Shown here one piece after another: positions 25,836-34,048 of a stretch of 64,000 bases of DNA (positions within the stretch are counted from its first letter, which is position 1; the number at the start of each line of letters is the position of its first letter). The position numbers and the translations under genes were made by a program. This DNA comes from CAZIPN01 sp964541225 (lineage in GTDB: Bacteria; Actinomycetota; Coriobacteriia; Anaerosomatales; JAAXUF01). Below the pieces are notes generated by a model. It did no database searches. It was not told where the DNA came from and was given only the letters and a program-made list of their open reading frames with translations. The DNA is taken from NCBI GenBank assembly GCA_964541225.1, contig CAZIPN010000007.1, positions 1-64,000 on the forward strand, in the 5' to 3' direction.

Positions 25836-26474
25836 ATGAGCCGCAGACTGCGACCACTCAGAGAAAAGGACCTCGGCCGGCTGCCTTCCGGCTGTGGTGG
25901 CTGCGCCTTCTGGGAGAGCGGCGGCGAGCGAGAGCGTCGCTGCGGTGGCGTCTGCGACTCGGACTTCCAGCGCGCGTGGCTGCGACGGGTGACTGATGAG
26001 TGGGGCGAGTGCGGGCGCGTGGCCTACGAGGACGACGAGCTGCTCGGCTTCGTCAAGTACGCGCCGAGTCGCTACTTCCCGCAGGCGGCGACGTTCCCCG
26101 CCGCTCCGCAAGACCCTGCGGTTCCGCTGATCGCATGCCTGCATGTCTCGGCAGATGCACGCCACCACGGTCTCGGCACTGTGCTATTGCGCGCGTGTCT
26201 TCGCGATCTGGTCGGCCGAGGCGAGCGGCGCGTGGAGTCCTTCGCGTTTGCCGAGCCCGAAGCGGACGTGGATGGCATGCCGATGCTCGGCATGCCGTTT
26301 CTGCTGCGCAATGGCTTCACGGTGTCCAAGCCGGACTCCAAGTACCCGCTCATGCGACTCGATCTCAAGTCGCTCGTTGTGTGGCAGGACAACCTGGAGG
26401 CGGTGCTTGAGTCGCTGCGCTTCCCGCTGCGCGTTCCTCGACGCGCCCCGGCCTCATGGATGAAGGGGCGATAG
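25836..26474 (+). CDS. GNAT family N-acetyltransferase
   Basis: 212 residues, ATG preceded by ACGGAG. The acetyl-CoA-binding core is seen in IACLHVSADARHHGLGTVLLRACLRDLVGRG (about residues 98-128), where RHHGLGT replaces the usual Q/RxxGxG/A, and in the terminal MPFLLRNGFTVSK strand. The N-terminus is Cys-rich (CGGCAFW, CGGVCD), which could bind metal. The substrate is unknown. It overlaps the frame of the YbaK gene, so the two are probably co-translated. Confidence 0.8.
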   Translation: MSRRLRPLREKDLGRLPSGCGGCAFWESGGERERRCGGVCDSDFQRAWLRRVTDEWGECGRVAYEDDELLGFVKYAPSRYFPQAATFPAAPQDPAVPLIACLHVSADARHHGLGTVLLRACLRDLVGRGERRVESFAFAEPEADVDGMPMLGMPFLLRNGFTVSKPDSKYPLMRLDLKSLVVWQDNLEAVLESLRFPLRVPRRAPASWMKGR

Positions 26475-26479
26475 CGAGC

Positions 26480-26965
26480 ATGGCCGATGTTTTCCGCAAG
26501 GCAGGTTCGCGCGAGCGCGTGCGCGCGTACCTTGATGCTCACGGACTTGCCGAGGGGCTTTTCGAGTTCGAGCAGTCGACCAAGACCGCTCAGCAGGCCG
26601 CCGATGTGATGGGATGCGAACTCGGGCAGATCGTGAAGTCGCTCGTCTTCGTCGTGGGCGATCAGCCGGTTGTGGCGCTGGTCCCGGGCGACCGACGCGG
26701 CAACTCCGAAGCGCTTTCGGGGCTCTTTGGCGGTGCTGCTGTGCGTCTCGCCGACGCCGAGATGGTGCGCTCGGCAACTGGCTACGCCATCGGCGGCGTC
26801 TCGCCGTTCGATCTGCCGAGCGATCTGCCGGTCATTGCTGACGCGTCGTTCTCTCGCTTCGAGGTGGTGTACCCTGCTGCGGGAACACCGGCGTCGATGG
26901 TGCGCATGCAACTCACCGACTTGCTCAGGCTTTCCGACGCGCGCGTCGCTGATATCGCGGGTTAG
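26480..26965 (+). CDS. YbaK/ProX-type aminoacyl-tRNA deacylase
   Basis: 161 residues from ATG 26480 (AAGGGGCG nine bases upstream); the in-frame ATG at 26456 lacks a ribosome-binding site. The YbaK/EbsC fold is evident: TAQQAADVMGCELGQIVKSLVFVVGDQPVVALVPGDR (AD.xG...qI.KSLvf) near residues 28-65, YAIGGVSPFDLP near 95-106, and VYPAAGTPASMVRMQLTDLLRLSDARVADI at the end. Members hydrolyse mischarged tRNAs such as Cys-tRNA(Pro) or Ala-tRNA(Pro). The conserved Lys (KSLVF) and the GGxSPF loop are both present, so activity is plausible. Confidence 0.88.
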   Translation: MADVFRKAGSRERVRAYLDAHGLAEGLFEFEQSTKTAQQAADVMGCELGQIVKSLVFVVGDQPVVALVPGDRRGNSEALSGLFGGAAVRLADAEMVRSATGYAIGGVSPFDLPSDLPVIADASFSRFEVVYPAAGTPASMVRMQLTDLLRLSDARVADIAG

Positions 26966-27081
26966 CCGCGCGCACGGTACAATTGCCCGCAGAATTCGTG
27001 CGTCCTGTTCAAGCGATGCGTGTCATCTTCCGATCAAGCGCCGTGGGCAGTGCAGTCTCGGCGCTCCACTAAGGGGACCGA

Positions 27082-29196
27082 ATGAGGGGTTTGAAGTCGG
27101 CGCGCACGGCGATTCTGGGCGTACTCGTTGCCTCGCTGGCCATTCTCGGGATGTCGGCGGCGGTCGCCACGTCCCGGCTGGGGGCGACGGAACTCCAAGC
27201 TGGGACGGACACTACGCCACCCACCACGTCGTTGATTGCGGACCCGCCTGCTAACTCAGCTGGGTGGAACGACACCCCTGTAGCCATCACCCTTGAAGCC
27301 ACAGACGATATCTCCGGCGTGGCGAGCACTCGCTGTCTCGTGGATGGCGCGGCACGTTCGACTACGACCACCATCAACTTAGACTCCGACGGAGAGCATT
27401 TCGTCGAGTATTCCTCCGAGGACGCATCCGGCAATGTCGAAGCCACCAAGACGGCCGCATTCAACATCGACACGACGCCACCAGAACTCTCGCTCGATGC
27501 CCATCCAAGCTACACCACGGTCGGCACGATTCATGTGCAAGCTTCGGATGGGTGCTCCGGGTTGGCCAGGGTTGAGTCCCGGCTGGACAGTGGTCCTTGG
27601 ACTGCGGGCACACAGCTTTCCACGAGAGTGCTGGGCACCCATACCTTCTTCGCGCGCGCCTTCGACATCGCAGGCAACGAGCGCGATGCGAGCGCGATCT
27701 TCACTGTCGCGGCCCCTCCGGCCGACGCGACGTTCGCTTCGCTCGCCAGGTACGGGCTGAGCAACGGCGCTCGAAGGGTCAGGGCTACCGAGAAGAAGCT
27801 GCACTCCTGGGCGTTCACCTACTACACCGCGGGACGGAAATGGGTCACGACGGGCACGGGTGGTTGGGCAAGCGGGTTCTTTCCCGGTGAGCTGTGGGCG
27901 GCCTACGCTGCGTGCGGAGATTCGTGGTTCAGGAAACACGCCATCTCGCGCGAGAAGCCTCTCGGCAAGACGGCAATCACGTCGACATCGACAGACATAG
28001 GCTTCCGATACTTCTACAGCTACGCGAAGGCATACGAACTCACGGGCAATTCCGGCTACCGCAACATGGCCCTGAAGGCCGCGAAAGGTGAAGCGAGGCG
28101 CTTCAATACCGCCGTCGGCGCCATCCGATCACGCAACGACGCGTCTCAGTGCCAGACCATCATCGACGAGATGATGAACGTGCAGATCCTGTACTGGGGT
28201 GCAGACCACGGTGGCCCGGCATCATGGCGCACGCTGGCTCACCAGCATGCGCTCACCACCGCCAGGGACTTCGTGCGCCCAGACGGCAGCGTCTATCACA
28301 TTGTCGGCTACAATCCCAAGACCGGCGCCCTCGAGGACAGATACGCCGGTCAGGGGTATTCGCTCACGTCGATGTGGTCTCGCGGGCAAGCGTGGGCAAT
28401 CTACGGGTTCACCACTGCGTACCGCGAGACGAAGGATCCGGCGATGCTTGCGACCGCTCGCAAGGTGGCCGACCGCTATCTCGCCGAGCTGCCACCTGAC
28501 TTCGTGCCGTACTGGGACTTCCGCTCCCCGAGCATTCCCAACACCCCGCGAGACAGCTCGGCGGCGGCGATTGCCGCCTCGGCGTTGCTCGATCTCGCCA
28601 CGCTCGACCCCAGTTCCGCGAATCGGGCGCGCTACGCAGGCTCGGCCAGGATCATGCTCACGTCGCTGATGTCGCCCAACTATCGTTCCACCGGGGGGAA
28701 TCCGGCGATCCTGTTGCACGGAACGCAGTGCTACTCGATTCCGCAAACGCGCGACGAAGGGCAGTCGTTTGGCGACTACTTCCTGCTCGAAGCATTCCTG
28801 CGACTGCGTACATTGCCTGCCGATGGACCCGCACTGAGGCTGAAAAGGGTTAGGGCAAGTAGGGGCAAGCCGACGGCCGCGATCGACCACAAGATGAGCA
28901 CGTCGTGGAAGGCCAGCAAGAAGCAGTGGATCGAGTTCGATCTCGGCAAGCGGGTGACCGTGCACTCGGTGTCGCTCGGCGTGCGGAGCGGTCAAACCCG
29001 CTCGGCGCTGTTCAAGATCTACACGTCGCGCGATCGACGCCACTGGAAGCTGTCCACGAAGGTGGTAAGCAGCGGCGAGACGGCGGCTGTCGAAACGTAC
29101 GCGCTCAAGCCCGTCAACGCGCGCTACGTCCGCGTTGTGTGCAACGGTTCAAGCCGGAGCAAGACGCTCTACATCACCGAAGCGGCGGTACGTTAG
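27082..29196 (+). CDS. Secreted GH88-like unsaturated glucuronyl hydrolase with Ig-like repeats and C-terminal discoidin domain
   Basis: 704 residues, ATG with AAGGGGA upstream. Signal peptide at 1-30. Two Ig/OmpL47-like beta domains span about 44-210 (TPPTTSLIADPPANSAGW-, TPPELSLDAHPSYT-, DIAGNERDASAIF). The GH88-type alpha/alpha barrel is about 220-575, with both acidic residues expected for GH88: Asp305 in STSTDIGFRYFYSYAKAYEL and Asp362 in TIIDEMMNVQILYWG. Further family segments are SMWSRGQAWAIYGFTTAYRET (430-450) and PYWDFRSPSIPNTPRDSSAAAIAAS (476-500). A discoidin (F5/8C, CBM32-like) domain closes the protein (about 585-704, STSWKASKKQWIEFDLG...RYVRVVC). Likely cleaves unsaturated uronate ends left by polysaccharide lyases; no lyase is present nearby. 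Confidence 0.88.
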   Translation: MRGLKSARTAILGVLVASLAILGMSAAVATSRLGATELQAGTDTTPPTTSLIADPPANSAGWNDTPVAITLEATDDISGVASTRCLVDGAARSTTTTINLDSDGEHFVEYSSEDASGNVEATKTAAFNIDTTPPELSLDAHPSYTTVGTIHVQASDGCSGLARVESRLDSGPWTAGTQLSTRVLGTHTFFARAFDIAGNERDASAIFTVAAPPADATFASLARYGLSNGARRVRATEKKLHSWAFTYYTAGRKWVTTGTGGWASGFFPGELWAAYAACGDSWFRKHAISREKPLGKTAITSTSTDIGFRYFYSYAKAYELTGNSGYRNMALKAAKGEARRFNTAVGAIRSRNDASQCQTIIDEMMNVQILYWGADHGGPASWRTLAHQHALTTARDFVRPDGSVYHIVGYNPKTGALEDRYAGQGYSLTSMWSRGQAWAIYGFTTAYRETKDPAMLATARKVADRYLAELPPDFVPYWDFRSPSIPNTPRDSSAAAIAASALLDLATLDPSSANRARYAGSARIMLTSLMSPNYRSTGGNPAILLHGTQCYSIPQTRDEGQSFGDYFLLEAFLRLRTLPADGPALRLKRVRASRGKPTAAIDHKMSTSWKASKKQWIEFDLGKRVTVHSVSLGVRSGQTRSALFKIYTSRDRRHWKLSTKVVSSGETAAVETYALKPVNARYVRVVCNGSSRSKTLYITEAAVR

Positions 29197-29315
29197 GGCG
29201 ATGCCGGGCAGGCCTCCGGCGCGGGATTGGTGGCCGTACGGTCCTGACAGCGGGGCTTTGAGTTCGCACTAACGTCCGGGCGAGAGCGCGACCAGAGATC
29301 ACAACTCAAGGCACG

Positions 29316-29921
29316 TCACTTCGCCCTGATCGCCCGGGTCGGCGTGACAACTACGTCCATCGTCGCGTCGTGCTCCTCCACCGGGATGTGATGGACCATC
29401 TGCTCGTCGAAGGCGATGCCGATGCGCACGCAGTCGATGCGGCACATCGGCAGGAGCCGGTCGTAGTAGCCGCCGCCGTAGCCCAGCCGCATGCCCTGCG
29501 CGTCGAAGGCGACACCCGGGATGATGACGGCGTCGATGAGTTCGTGTGGTGTTCGAGGCGCATGCTCGCTGGGCTGCGCGAGGCCGAATGGACCAGGCAC
29601 CAGCTCAAGCTCGTGGTCGACGTAGTGCAAGTCAAGCACTCCGGGCGCTTCGATGCGCGGATAGCAGATCCGAACGCCTCGGCTGCGCAAGCGCCAGATC
29701 GCAGGCGCGGGATCGAGTTCGTTTGGAAGCGCCGAGTAGGCGAGCACCGTCTTTGCCTCGGCAAGCTCGGGCAGCTCGAGCAGGAGCCGCGCGAGATTGT
29801 CGGCAGATGCGCCACGCACGCCGTGCTCGACCCCGTCACGCGCACGTCGGGCGCGAACCCTCGCGGCGTGCTTCGCCTGCGCGATCTCGCGGTCGTCGTC
29901 GATGTCGTCAGATGCACACAT
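29316..29921 (-). CDS. 5-formyltetrahydrofolate cyclo-ligase
   Basis: 201 residues from ATG 29921, which starts two bases past the NRMT stop codon; the longer frame to 30158 would run into that gene. The family signature is clear: IIPGVAFDAQGMRLGYGGGYYDRLL (PGxAFDxxGxRLGxGxGYYDR), and an N-terminal Lys/Arg-rich nucleotide-binding helix (REIAQAKHAARVRARRAR). It converts 5-formyl-THF to 5,10-methenyl-THF using ATP. It is the last gene of the M-box-controlled operon; a Mg2+-dependent folate enzyme there may be coincidental. Converges with the GH88 gene. Confidence 0.9.
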   Translation of the reverse strand: MCASDDIDDDREIAQAKHAARVRARRARDGVEHGVRGASADNLARLLLELPELAEAKTVLAYSALPNELDPAPAIWRLRSRGVRICYPRIEAPGVLDLHYVDHELELVPGPFGLAQPSEHAPRTPHELIDAVIIPGVAFDAQGMRLGYGGGYYDRLLPMCRIDCVRIGIAFDEQMVHHIPVEEHDATMDVVVTPTRAIRAK

Positions 29922-29923
29922 AC

Positions 29924-31192
29924 CTACGTCATTCCTACTGCTTGCATCACCAGAAGCGCAACCGTGAGTGCGATTACCACGGTGACCGTCGTCCATCCAA
30001 GGACGTTGTAGATCGGGCCGTTCACGAACTTGCCCATGATTCGGCGGTCGTTGACGATCACCATCATATAGACGAGCAGGAAGGGGAGGAGCACGCCGTT
30101 GACCGCCTGCGAGAGCACCATGATCGAGATGAGCGGGGCGTTGGGGATGAGCACGCATGCCGCGCCGAAGACGATCACGAACGTGTAGATGCCGTTAAAG
30201 ACCGGCGCCTCGGCCCAGCTGCGGTCGATGCCGCGCTCGAAGCCGAACGCTTCGCAGATGGCGTAGGCCGCCGTTAGCGGAAGCACGCATGCCGCCAGAA
30301 GCGATGCGCCGAAGAGTCCGATCGCGAACAGCGCGCTCGCGTAGTGCCCAGCAACGGGGGCCAGCGCGTGCGCGGCGTTCTCGGCAGATGTGGCGCGGAT
30401 GCCGCGCGGGAAGAGCACGGCTCCGGTGGTCACGATGATGAACCAGGCCACGATATTCGCCGAGACGGCTCCGCCGATCACGTCGATGCGCTGCGGGAGC
30501 ATGTCGCGCACGTCGGCGCCCTTGTCCACGATGTTGCTCTGCACGAAGAACTGCATCCACGGTGCGATCGTCGTTCCGATGGTGGCGATGACGATGAGCA
30601 CGAAGCCGCTCGTCGGTATGAAGCGCGGCACAACCGTCGCGGTGAGCACCTGGCCCCAATCCGGCTTGGCCATGAATGCGGCCACGACGTAGGCGAAGAA
30701 GACCGCCGAGAGCACCAGCAGGAGCTTCTCGACTCGGCGGTAGCTGCCGCGCACGACCAGGAACCATACGGCGACTGCAGCCACTGGTACCGAGATGTAC
30801 TTCGACACGCCGAAGAGTTCGAGCGCGGCCGCGATTCCGGCGAACTCGGCGACGCTCGTGGCAGCGTTGCTCGCGAGCAACGCCAGCATCGCGAAGAGCG
30901 TGGAGCGCACGCCAAAGCGCTCGCGGATGAGCGCGGCGAATCCTTTGCCGCTCACGATGCCCATGCGCGCGGCCATTTCTTGCACGATCACCAGCGAAAA
31001 CGTCATCAGGAAGATCATCCACAGCGTCGCGTAGCCGTAGCTCGCGCCGTCCTGCGAGTACGTTGCGATGCCGCCCGCATCGTTTCCTGCCGAGGCAGCA
31101 ATGACGCCCGGTCCCAGCGCGGCGAGCAACACGAGCGACCGCTTCCAGCGGCGGGGCGGCTTCGCGGTGTTGGCGTTCGCGGCGTCAGCCAT
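29924..31192 (-). CDS. Nramp-related Mg2+ transporter-like protein (NRMT-type)
   Basis: 422 residues from ATG 31192; an in-frame ATG at 31216 would overlap the MgtE-like stop. Eleven or so transmembrane helices with Nramp/APC fold features. The metal-site motifs are altered: TM1 has SAGNDAGGIAT where Mn/Fe Nramps have DPGN, so the Asp (38) stays and Asn becomes Gly (41); TM6 has IGTTIAPWMQFF where they have MPHN, so the Met becomes Ala (210). These replacements define the NRMT branch that carries Mg2+ and Mn2+ and excludes Ca2+, known from Eggerthella lenta (a coriobacterium), as I recall. The position downstream of an MgtE-like gene and an M-box supports Mg2+ transport. Confidence 0.88.
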   Translation of the reverse strand: MADAANANTAKPPRRWKRSLVLLAALGPGVIAASAGNDAGGIATYSQDGASYGYATLWMIFLMTFSLVIVQEMAARMGIVSGKGFAALIRERFGVRSTLFAMLALLASNAATSVAEFAGIAAALELFGVSKYISVPVAAVAVWFLVVRGSYRRVEKLLLVLSAVFFAYVVAAFMAKPDWGQVLTATVVPRFIPTSGFVLIVIATIGTTIAPWMQFFVQSNIVDKGADVRDMLPQRIDVIGGAVSANIVAWFIIVTTGAVLFPRGIRATSAENAAHALAPVAGHYASALFAIGLFGASLLAACVLPLTAAYAICEAFGFERGIDRSWAEAPVFNGIYTFVIVFGAACVLIPNAPLISIMVLSQAVNGVLLPFLLVYMMVIVNDRRIMGKFVNGPIYNVLGWTTVTVVIALTVALLVMQAVGMT

Positions 31193-31199
31193 GATCCGC

Positions 31200-33059
31200 T
31201 CAGACTCCTGCGGCACTGACGCTGATGACCGCTGCTGCGATCAGCAAGACGACGGTGGAGATGACGCCAGTCGCCATGAGCGGAACTGCGACGCTGAAGT
31301 GTGAGACGCGCTTGCCGGAGCGCGCGCGGTTCTCGGCAAGCCATCCGATGAGCGTGCCGGCGAGTGTGACGATCAGCGCCGAGAGCCCGAGTGCAGCGCC
31401 GACGGCGACGCCGAGCGATGCGGTGCCCGCCACAGTGCCAAGCGCGAGGTCGATCACCCCGAAGGTTAGCAGGCCAAGGACGACTGCGAGTCCCAGGCCG
31501 GACAGCCCGTCGAATGCGATGCGACGCAGGAGGGACGGGCGCTCCTCGTTTTCGTCCTCGATAACGCGGGCCATCGCGTGGCTTGCGACGTCTTCAGCGA
31601 TTCGCAGCACGATTGGCGAGATGGTGACTGCGAAGAGGGGCAGCAACCCAAACGACGCGGCCTCGACTCCCAGATCCGTTGTCGACGTGACCCAGCGCGC
31701 GAAGCCTGCCGCCGCCAGGAACGCAATCGCCCATACGGCCAGCCAGCCGTCGCGGCTCACCCAGCGCCATAGCCCGGTGACCGCGAACCCGACTGGACGG
31801 CCGGTTGCCAGCTCGAGGTCCTCGGCCGACTCTTCTTCGAGCACGTCGAGCGCGTCGTCGACGGTGACGATGCCCACGAGGCCGCCATTCTCGTCCACGA
31901 CAGGCAGCGCGAGCAGGTCGTACTTGCTCATTTGCTCGGCAACATCTTCTTGGTCGTCGTCCACATGCGCGGTGAACAGATCGCGCTCGGCAATGTCGCT
32001 CACGCGCGTGTCGGGTGACGCCATCAGCAGATCGCGAAGAGAGACAACGCCCACGAGCCGACGGTCGGCTTCGACGACGTAGACGTAGTAGACGCTTTCG
32101 TGTTCGGCCGACTCGGCGCGCATCTTGTCGATGACTTCCTGCACTGTCATCTCCAGCGTCACCGTCGTGACCTCCGGCGTCATGATGCCGCCGGCCGTTT
32201 TCTCGCGATAGCCGAGCAAAGAGCGGATGGCGCTCGCGCCCTTCACACCCATGAGACGCAAGAGGCGCTCGGCCTTGTCGTAGGGCAGGTCGCCGATGAT
32301 GTCGGCGGCGTCGTCCGGGTCCATCTCGGCAAGCACGTCAGATGCTCGCCGCTCCGACAGGTCGTCGATGACGCCAGCCTGCAGTTCGTCTTCGAGTTCG
32401 GAGATCGTGTCGGCGGCCGACTCGTTGTCGAGGTGTGCAAAGACCGCCGCGCGTTGCGATGGCGACAGTTTCTCGAGGATGTCGGCGACGTCAGCCGGGT
32501 GCAGTTCGTCGAGGCGCTTGTGTGTGACCGAGAGCTTGACCTGCGAGAGGTCGCGCTCAAGCAGATCCATGTAGTTCCACGCGATCAGGTTCTCTGGCAG
32601 CGAGCCGCCAAAGAGCCGGGTAGTCCAGTCCACCGCAGACTCCAGCGCTGGCGCGATGCCCCGCAAGATGCCGCGAACACCGACCTCGGCGCCGAGAAGG
32701 CGCAGCTGGTTACGGGATTCGGAGAGCTTGAGGTCGTTGACGCGCACGACCTTCATCCCCTGCGTGTCGACGATCTGCTTGTTCATCAAGTCGCGCGCGA
32801 GCAAGACCTCATCCGGCTGCAGGTAGCTGAAGCGCAGGTCGGCCTGGGGCGCGTTGAGTGTGATGTGCTCGGGATCGAATTCGGCTACGTACTTGCGCCA
32901 CGAGAGCATGAACGGCGTCTTGTCCGGTCCTTTGAACGCCAACGACGTGATGCGAGGGAACACCTCGCCGGTGGCGATAGCGATGTCGCTGATGAGTCCG
33001 ATCTCGTTGCCCCGGGCATCGAGAACCGGCTTGCCCAGCATTCTGGACAGGTAGATCAT
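31200..33059 (-). CDS. mgtE: MgtE-family protein (PRC-like, MgtE_N, CBS pair, divergent membrane domain)
   Basis: 619 residues from ATG 33059 (GGAGGGAG upstream). A PRC-like domain (about 1-165, MIYLSRMLGKPVLDARG) precedes MgtE_N (about 180-285, LHPADVADILEKLSPSQRAAVFAHL), a CBS pair (about 290-410, TAGGIMTPEVTTV; LLALPVVDENGGLVGIVTVDDALDVL) and a C-terminal membrane domain of about five helices (440-619). The soluble half is canonical. The membrane half is not: I see no GNxGxQ motif in the first loop (LLPLFAVTISPIVLRIAEDV instead) and no pore Asp in the last helix (VPLMATGVISTVVLLIAAAVI). It may be a Mg2+ sensor or a variant channel working with the NRMT partner downstream. Confidence 0.9.
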   Translation of the reverse strand: MIYLSRMLGKPVLDARGNEIGLISDIAIATGEVFPRITSLAFKGPDKTPFMLSWRKYVAEFDPEHITLNAPQADLRFSYLQPDEVLLARDLMNKQIVDTQGMKVVRVNDLKLSESRNQLRLLGAEVGVRGILRGIAPALESAVDWTTRLFGGSLPENLIAWNYMDLLERDLSQVKLSVTHKRLDELHPADVADILEKLSPSQRAAVFAHLDNESAADTISELEDELQAGVIDDLSERRASDVLAEMDPDDAADIIGDLPYDKAERLLRLMGVKGASAIRSLLGYREKTAGGIMTPEVTTVTLEMTVQEVIDKMRAESAEHESVYYVYVVEADRRLVGVVSLRDLLMASPDTRVSDIAERDLFTAHVDDDQEDVAEQMSKYDLLALPVVDENGGLVGIVTVDDALDVLEEESAEDLELATGRPVGFAVTGLWRWVSRDGWLAVWAIAFLAAAGFARWVTSTTDLGVEAASFGLLPLFAVTISPIVLRIAEDVASHAMARVIEDENEERPSLLRRIAFDGLSGLGLAVVLGLLTFGVIDLALGTVAGTASLGVAVGAALGLSALIVTLAGTLIGWLAENRARSGKRVSHFSVAVPLMATGVISTVVLLIAAAVISVSAAGV

Positions 33060-33238
33060 GGCGCACTCCCTCCGTCCGGGTTCTCGGCGCATCGGGCAGA
33101 TGCGCGAGACGTTTGCAGGCCCGGTGGATCACGTGGCGGGAACTCCCCTCGGAGCCCGCCGAGATGATCGGAGGGTTGCCGAGGGGTCTACGGACTGTGA
33201 GGCTTCACAAAGACCCTTGTCTTCCGGGGGCAGGTCAC

Positions 33239-33277
33239 GACAACAAGAAAGCCCCTGCGTCCGATGCGGACGAGGGG
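33239..33277 (-). terminator. Intrinsic terminator in the MgtE-operon leader, downstream of the M-box
   Basis: On the minus strand GCCCCTCGTCCG / GGACGCAGGGGC forms a long hairpin followed by TTTCTTGTTG. It lies between the M-box and the mgtE start (33059), with no other minus-strand gene upstream, so it is the likely switch of the riboswitch. Confidence 0.8.
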
Positions 33278-33444
33278 CGGCGGCTAGCACGCGCCTATCG
33301 CACGTGCGTCCGGCATGCGCGCCACAAGTGAGGCGCACACGCTGGGCGTTTCCGCTCACATCCCTCGTCGTGGGATTTGGCACTGTCCGACGTAGGGCGC
33401 ACGACGCGTGGTGTCGTCGACGCAGCGGGGTCGCGCCCCGCCTG

Positions 33445-33592
33445 CGGGCCGGCGCTTGGCACCGATCCGCGTAGCCCAGCCACCTTAGCCTTCGCCTTAA
33501 GCCGGCGAGGGCTGTTCTACCCATTGGCGTCTCTCGACATTTCCGGGCAGTGGCCTGTGTTCGAACAGGAGCCGCACCGTAACGGACGGAGC
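33445..33592 (-). promoter_or_regulatory. M-box (ykoK) magnesium riboswitch
   Basis: Reading the minus strand, CGTTACGGTGCGGCTCCTGT, then CTGCCCGGAAATGTC, AGACGCCAATGGGTAGAACAG, and a 3' part GGTGGCTGGGCTACG...GGTGCCAAGCGCC match the conserved M-box core (CGUUAGGUGAGGCUCCUGU; CUGCCCAAAAAUGUC; AGACGCCAAUGGGUCAACAG; the B. subtilis ykoK leader as remembered). Boundaries are approximate. When Mg2+ is high the core folds and the terminator at 33239-33277 should form, stopping expression of the MgtE-like gene, the NRMT gene and the FTHF cyclo-ligase. The ~170 bases between core and terminator presumably hold the antiterminator. Confidence 0.88.
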
Positions 33593-33799
33593 TGACTTCC
33601 TTGATGTCAATGCTTGGAACAGCGTTGCCGCTGGTACCGAGCACACGAAAGGGTACACTTGTGCGTGGGGAAGGGCAAGCCGACGAGTTGGACGACATTC
33701 CCAGATGAGGCAGCAAGGCCGAACCCCATGGGAACCGACCGGCAAGGGGCCTGGCGAGATTGTTGTGCGATGTTCTTTCAGATCGGAGAGGAGACCAGC

Positions 33800-33976
33800 A
33801 TGAGCACGACGCACCGCATCGAGATCGAGTGCGACGACCGCTGCTATGAGGGGCTGGTTGCTGAGGCCGAGCGACTCAACGTCGAGGTTCAAGACGTGAT
33901 CGGACGCGCAGCCGCCGCATGGCTCATCGACCTCGCCGAGAACGCGCCGGGAACCGGACCCGCGCTGGCGCGCTAA
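33800..33976 (+). CDS. Small hypothetical protein (58 aa)
   Basis: 58 residues from ATG 33800 with GGAGAGGAGA upstream: a strand-rich start (HRIEIECDDRCY) and a helix (GLVAEAERLNVEVQDVIGRAAAAWLIDLAE). The size and strand-helix-helix pattern recall ribbon-helix-helix DNA-binding or antitoxin-like proteins, but no family is recognised. A hairpin (33989-34017) follows the stop. The 33600-33799 stretch before it shows no gene. Confidence 0.6.
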   Translation: MSTTHRIEIECDDRCYEGLVAEAERLNVEVQDVIGRAAAAWLIDLAENAPGTGPALAR

Positions 33977-33988
33977 CAGCCGGGCGAG

Positions 33989-34017
33989 GTGCACGGTTCT
34001 TCGATGGGCCCGTGCAC
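33989..34017. terminator. Hairpin between convergent genes
   Basis: GTGCACGG (33989-33996) / CCGTGCAC (34010-34017) with a 13-base loop, between the 58-aa gene and the HAD phosphatase end. No T tract on either strand. Confidence 0.45.
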
Positions 34018-34048
34018 TGGTGACCGGGAATGCCCGATGCCACGCGCG

